Positions 42,801 to 45,303 of a stretch of 45,303 bases of DNA are shown here, one piece after another (the stretch's first letter is position 1; each line of letters opens with the position of its first letter). The translations under genes were made by a program, and so were the position numbers. Origin of the DNA: Gryganskiella cystojenkinii (Eukaryota > Mortierellomycota > Mortierellomycetes > Mortierellales > Mortierellaceae). Below the pieces are notes generated by a model. That model ran no database searches, had not been told where the DNA came from, and saw only the letters and a list, made by a program, of their open reading frames with translations. Location: contig JAAAIG010000242.1 of NCBI GenBank assembly GCA_015852425.1, forward strand, positions 1 through 45,303, written 5' to 3'.

Positions 42801-42856
42801 GCTTCTGCGGTTGATGAAGACGCGGAAGATAGGGTCGATGACGGTGATGCTAGCAT
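39805..42856 (-). CDS. Large Ser/Thr-rich disordered protein, 912 aa
   Basis: Exon 1 is 42856-41888 and exon 2 is 41574-39805. The phase-0 intron of 313 bp (GTAAAG...ATAG) is longer than its neighbours in this window. The join reads DDDE then NTITSKDETMNTKAQT. No globular domain is visible. Low-complexity Ser/Thr runs alternate with short basic-Ser motifs like kinase sites (RARRLSS, NSRRSSYNQKKRRS, GLRKASSES), a lysine-rich hydrophobic patch (KKLMNKLVPKFLQ), a Glu/Asp block (EEEAVEESESEDEEEEED) and a C-terminal RLRDAVGEWRRA. These features suggest a phosphorylated scaffold or regulator, but family and function are not recognised. The two exons could be separate genes if the intron is wrong, though the in-phase GT-AG join and shared composition argue for one. 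Confidence 0.7.
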
Positions 42857-45303
42857 GGTAGAATTTTGATGGCGAAGTAGATTAAAAAAAGGTTTGAAAG
42901 TCGCGCTTATCGTGATGTTGGTTATTCCCTTGAAGAAGAAAGGATGTGGGAATGAACTGTGTGGAATACTGAATAACAAAAAAAAAGGAAAAAGTGAAAG
43001 AAGACAAGAAATGTAAGAGAGTGAGAACAGACGAACACAGAAAAAAAATGTCAAAGCCCTTCTACAGCCGATCGTGTCTCATGCGCTTGGCCTTTTCATT
43101 TTTCTGTTCTGCGCAAAACACGGTTTCTGCAATGGGTTGGCCCATGGTGGAATGAATTGATAGCAACCAAGCATTTCGTTGCATTTGCATGTTTGAATTC
43201 AATGTTCATTCTCAGCAATAGCCTTAACAGCAAATAACAATTATTAAGACACCTCCTTGCTGCTTGCTATTGTTGCTGCAACGGTTTGTGGGCATTGGTT
43301 CGTCCACACCTCCACAGCTTCCTATCCCATCCATGGGTCACTCGCTTTTTTTTAAAATATTTTTTTTTGTTCGGTTCTTTCTTTAGGCACTTCTTTGTGC
43401 TCTGTCTCCTTTTTTTTATTTCCCTTTTTTTGGCGGTTAACAATGAAGCTTACTTCACGACTGGCATGTCAATGTCATTGGTATTTTTGAGGAGAAAAGG
43501 CAAATCCACTCTCTTGTTGGTTGCCCTCCAAATGGCTGTCCACTGATCACACGGTGAAAGAAGAGTGACCATTTGCATACGGAGGGCGGGAAAAAGACCT
43601 TTTTTGACCTGCATTGCATTTGTCTCTTTTGCGCCATCGTGCTTGCGAGTCTCTGGCGCAATTGTTTGTTCTGTCCTTTTTGTCTTTTTGGCCAGATAAC
43701 GAAAAGGGGGGATGAACAAAATGCAAAGGGAGAATGGTGGCCAACGCAATTGGACGTCGCAGCAACACAAAAAAACTTGACCACAACATCAACAAAACAC
43801 AACCATCATCGACTCTTGGGGGTGACAATCGGATTTTGCAACAACAGCCTACCCACGATCCTCTATGTTTGTACAGCTCGCCTCCAAGAATAGATGTTTG
43901 AACACAGAAGAATCAGGCAGTCAAATCAACCAACAGCGAAATCGACGAACAGCGACTCTTTTGACTCTTTGACAGTCCAGGTCAATGTTAACAGTCCGTC
44001 CTTCACTTGTTCCTCGGAATTTGTTCGAAAGTCCCCTTATCTCATGCAGTTGACACCTATGTTCCCGTCGCTCCTCCCCTCAGATCCTACAAGCCGCCTC
44101 CTTTCTAGGGCTTTGACCAGAACGTTAACCTCGTTCTAGCCAGAAATAAATCCCAATTGCTGCAAACAAACGGATGTGGACACAAAGACAAGACATCCTA
44201 TTCTTGGATTTAAAGTAATCCAAGGAACACCGGGTTGCGCTTGGACCAGATTTTCATGTCCCGTATTTCTTCCCGCCAAGTTTACGTACGATCTCTGCCT
44301 GATTGTTTGTCTACGCGATACCAAAAGAAAGAAAGGCTGTGCTCAACGTTGATAAGCATTGGCATGATTCATGGTGGAGGCCTAGGGGAGAAGAGGGTTC
44401 ATAGGGTAACCCAACCATCAATATTCTAGGTGTAAGGCCTTTTCTGTGAACTGTATCATCATAACATATATCCTCAGATCCTTGAGAATATTATTAAAAA
44501 AAATATCTATAAGAAATTGAAGAAAGGCGACATGTCACGCAGCTGTGTGCTTTTTTCAACTGCCTGCTTCGTCTTCCCCAACCATCGGGTTCGTTTTTTT
44601 GTCGTTTTATGTACAGAGCAGAATCCAGGATTGAACCTGTCTTTTATCTTCACCGAGGAGTTATCTTCCAAGTTTTAACCCTTACATTGGATCACTCCAC
44701 CCTGAGTAAGACAGCCGCACAAAAATTCAGCGCGGAACTGGTCCTGAGAAGGACCGTGCTATTTCCATGTAAAAATAGCAAAAAAAAGCAGAAAATTGAA
44801 CAGAAAAAATATTATTGGTGATGGTCTGCGTCGAGGATGAAAGGTATGAGAGTCTTCTCCTTGTACTGATGTTATGAAGAGAGGACGATGTCTGCTTCGG
44901 ACATCTATGTACTCGAAGGCTCATTGCATCAATTTTGGTAGGCGCAACATAGTATACCTTTACTTTGAATCCTCGGAGGCGCAACTCTTAGACAAATGAC
45001 AGACAAGACAAGTTCAAATTGCACGAATAATTCTTTTTCCAGCCCAATCTGAGGCCAATAGGTGTTTATTGTTGCAACAAAAGTGGAAGGAGAAAAAAGA
45101 GGGGCAAAGGGTACATGGTCACAGAATGACCTCCGATCCAGATATGACTCTTTCATCCAGGGAACAAGGATCCTTGAGCTTGCTTGTTGAGGGGGGGACT
45201 TGAGACAGAGTTAGAGACCCACAGACAGGTTACTTGCAAAAGGGACAGGTCTTGGACAGGAGGACGACCTTGGATGTGGCACAAGGCTAGGCGCCGTCGC
45301 GGT
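42857..45303. other. Right-hand intergenic stretch
   Basis: 2.4 kb with no supported gene apart from a possible exon at the edge. Poly-T tracts lie at 43345-43368, 43409-43417 and 44570-44600. Short open frames on both strands are compositional. Confidence 0.45.
45234..45303 (-). other. Possible exon with CPFC redox motif at window edge
   Basis: On the minus strand the last 70 bases read ATSKVVLLSKTCPFC and end in a GTAAC donor at 45233. This resembles the beta strand and active site of a glutaredoxin or thioredoxin-like protein, although glutaredoxins normally have one more residue between Lys-Thr and the first Cys. No following exon was found. Could be chance. Confidence 0.2.

Noticed and set aside
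44609..44660. GGTTCAATCC-like sequence on the minus strand resembling a tRNA T-arm
   Set aside because: The flanking bases do not form a T-stem, and no acceptor, D or anticodon arms can be drawn.
1..45303. CRISPR arrays, rRNA or tRNA genes, bacterial operons
   Set aside because: No regularly spaced direct repeats, no rRNA-like blocks and no complete tRNA cloverleaf were seen; the genes have spliceosomal introns.

Overview
The window is nuclear DNA of a filamentous, early-diverging fungus. The evidence is short (about 75-210 bp) GT-AG introns in most genes, fungal and eukaryotic housekeeping genes (ribosome-biogenesis helicase, proteasome beta-3, mitochondrial Mrs2, a tetraspanin), long Gln/Ser-rich disordered tails, and A/T homopolymer-rich intergenic DNA. 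The gene style fits Mortierellomycota/Mucoromycota, but that placement is an inference. A 10-base run of N at 27511-27520 marks an assembly gap.

Left part (1-9.4 kb) is a decayed, accessory-looking region. It holds the 3' end of a histidine-phosphatase gene, a frame-broken aerolysin/ETX-MTX2-like gene, an intact three-exon thioredoxin-fold gene, a LINE retrotransposon tail recognisable by its zinc-knuckle domain, and at least two decaying copies of a small zinc-knuckle-like gene. One of those copies carries an internal inversion.

The centre (9.4-26.5 kb) is ordinary gene space with two long or unusual genes. On the minus strand are a DHR1/DHX37-type DEAH helicase (6 exons, 1304 aa), the proteasome subunit beta-3 and a tetraspanin with a roughly 300-residue disordered N-terminal tail. 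On the plus strand are the glutaminase subunit of PLP synthase (PdxT/Sno), a 1495-aa fusion of an iron-sulfur RecB-type nuclease with an SF1 helicase, and a small probable mitochondrial protein. A gene-poor stretch follows (26.5-31.0 kb).

The right part (31.0-45.3 kb) holds an intronless family 2 polysaccharide synthase, the mitochondrial Mg2+ channel MRS2, a TEN1-like telomere-capping OB-fold protein enlarged by an acidic insertion that contains a SUMO-interaction-like motif, a weak unrecognised small gene, a GNAT acetyltransferase followed by a broken copy of its own 3' end, and a 912-aa disordered protein. The last 2.4 kb has no clear gene except a possible redox-protein exon at the very edge.

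The genes do not form a pathway. Most are independent housekeeping genes in mixed orientation. The most interesting objects are the Fe-S nuclease-helicase, the enlarged TEN1, and the duplicated and internally inverted gene family at 6.9-9.1 kb.
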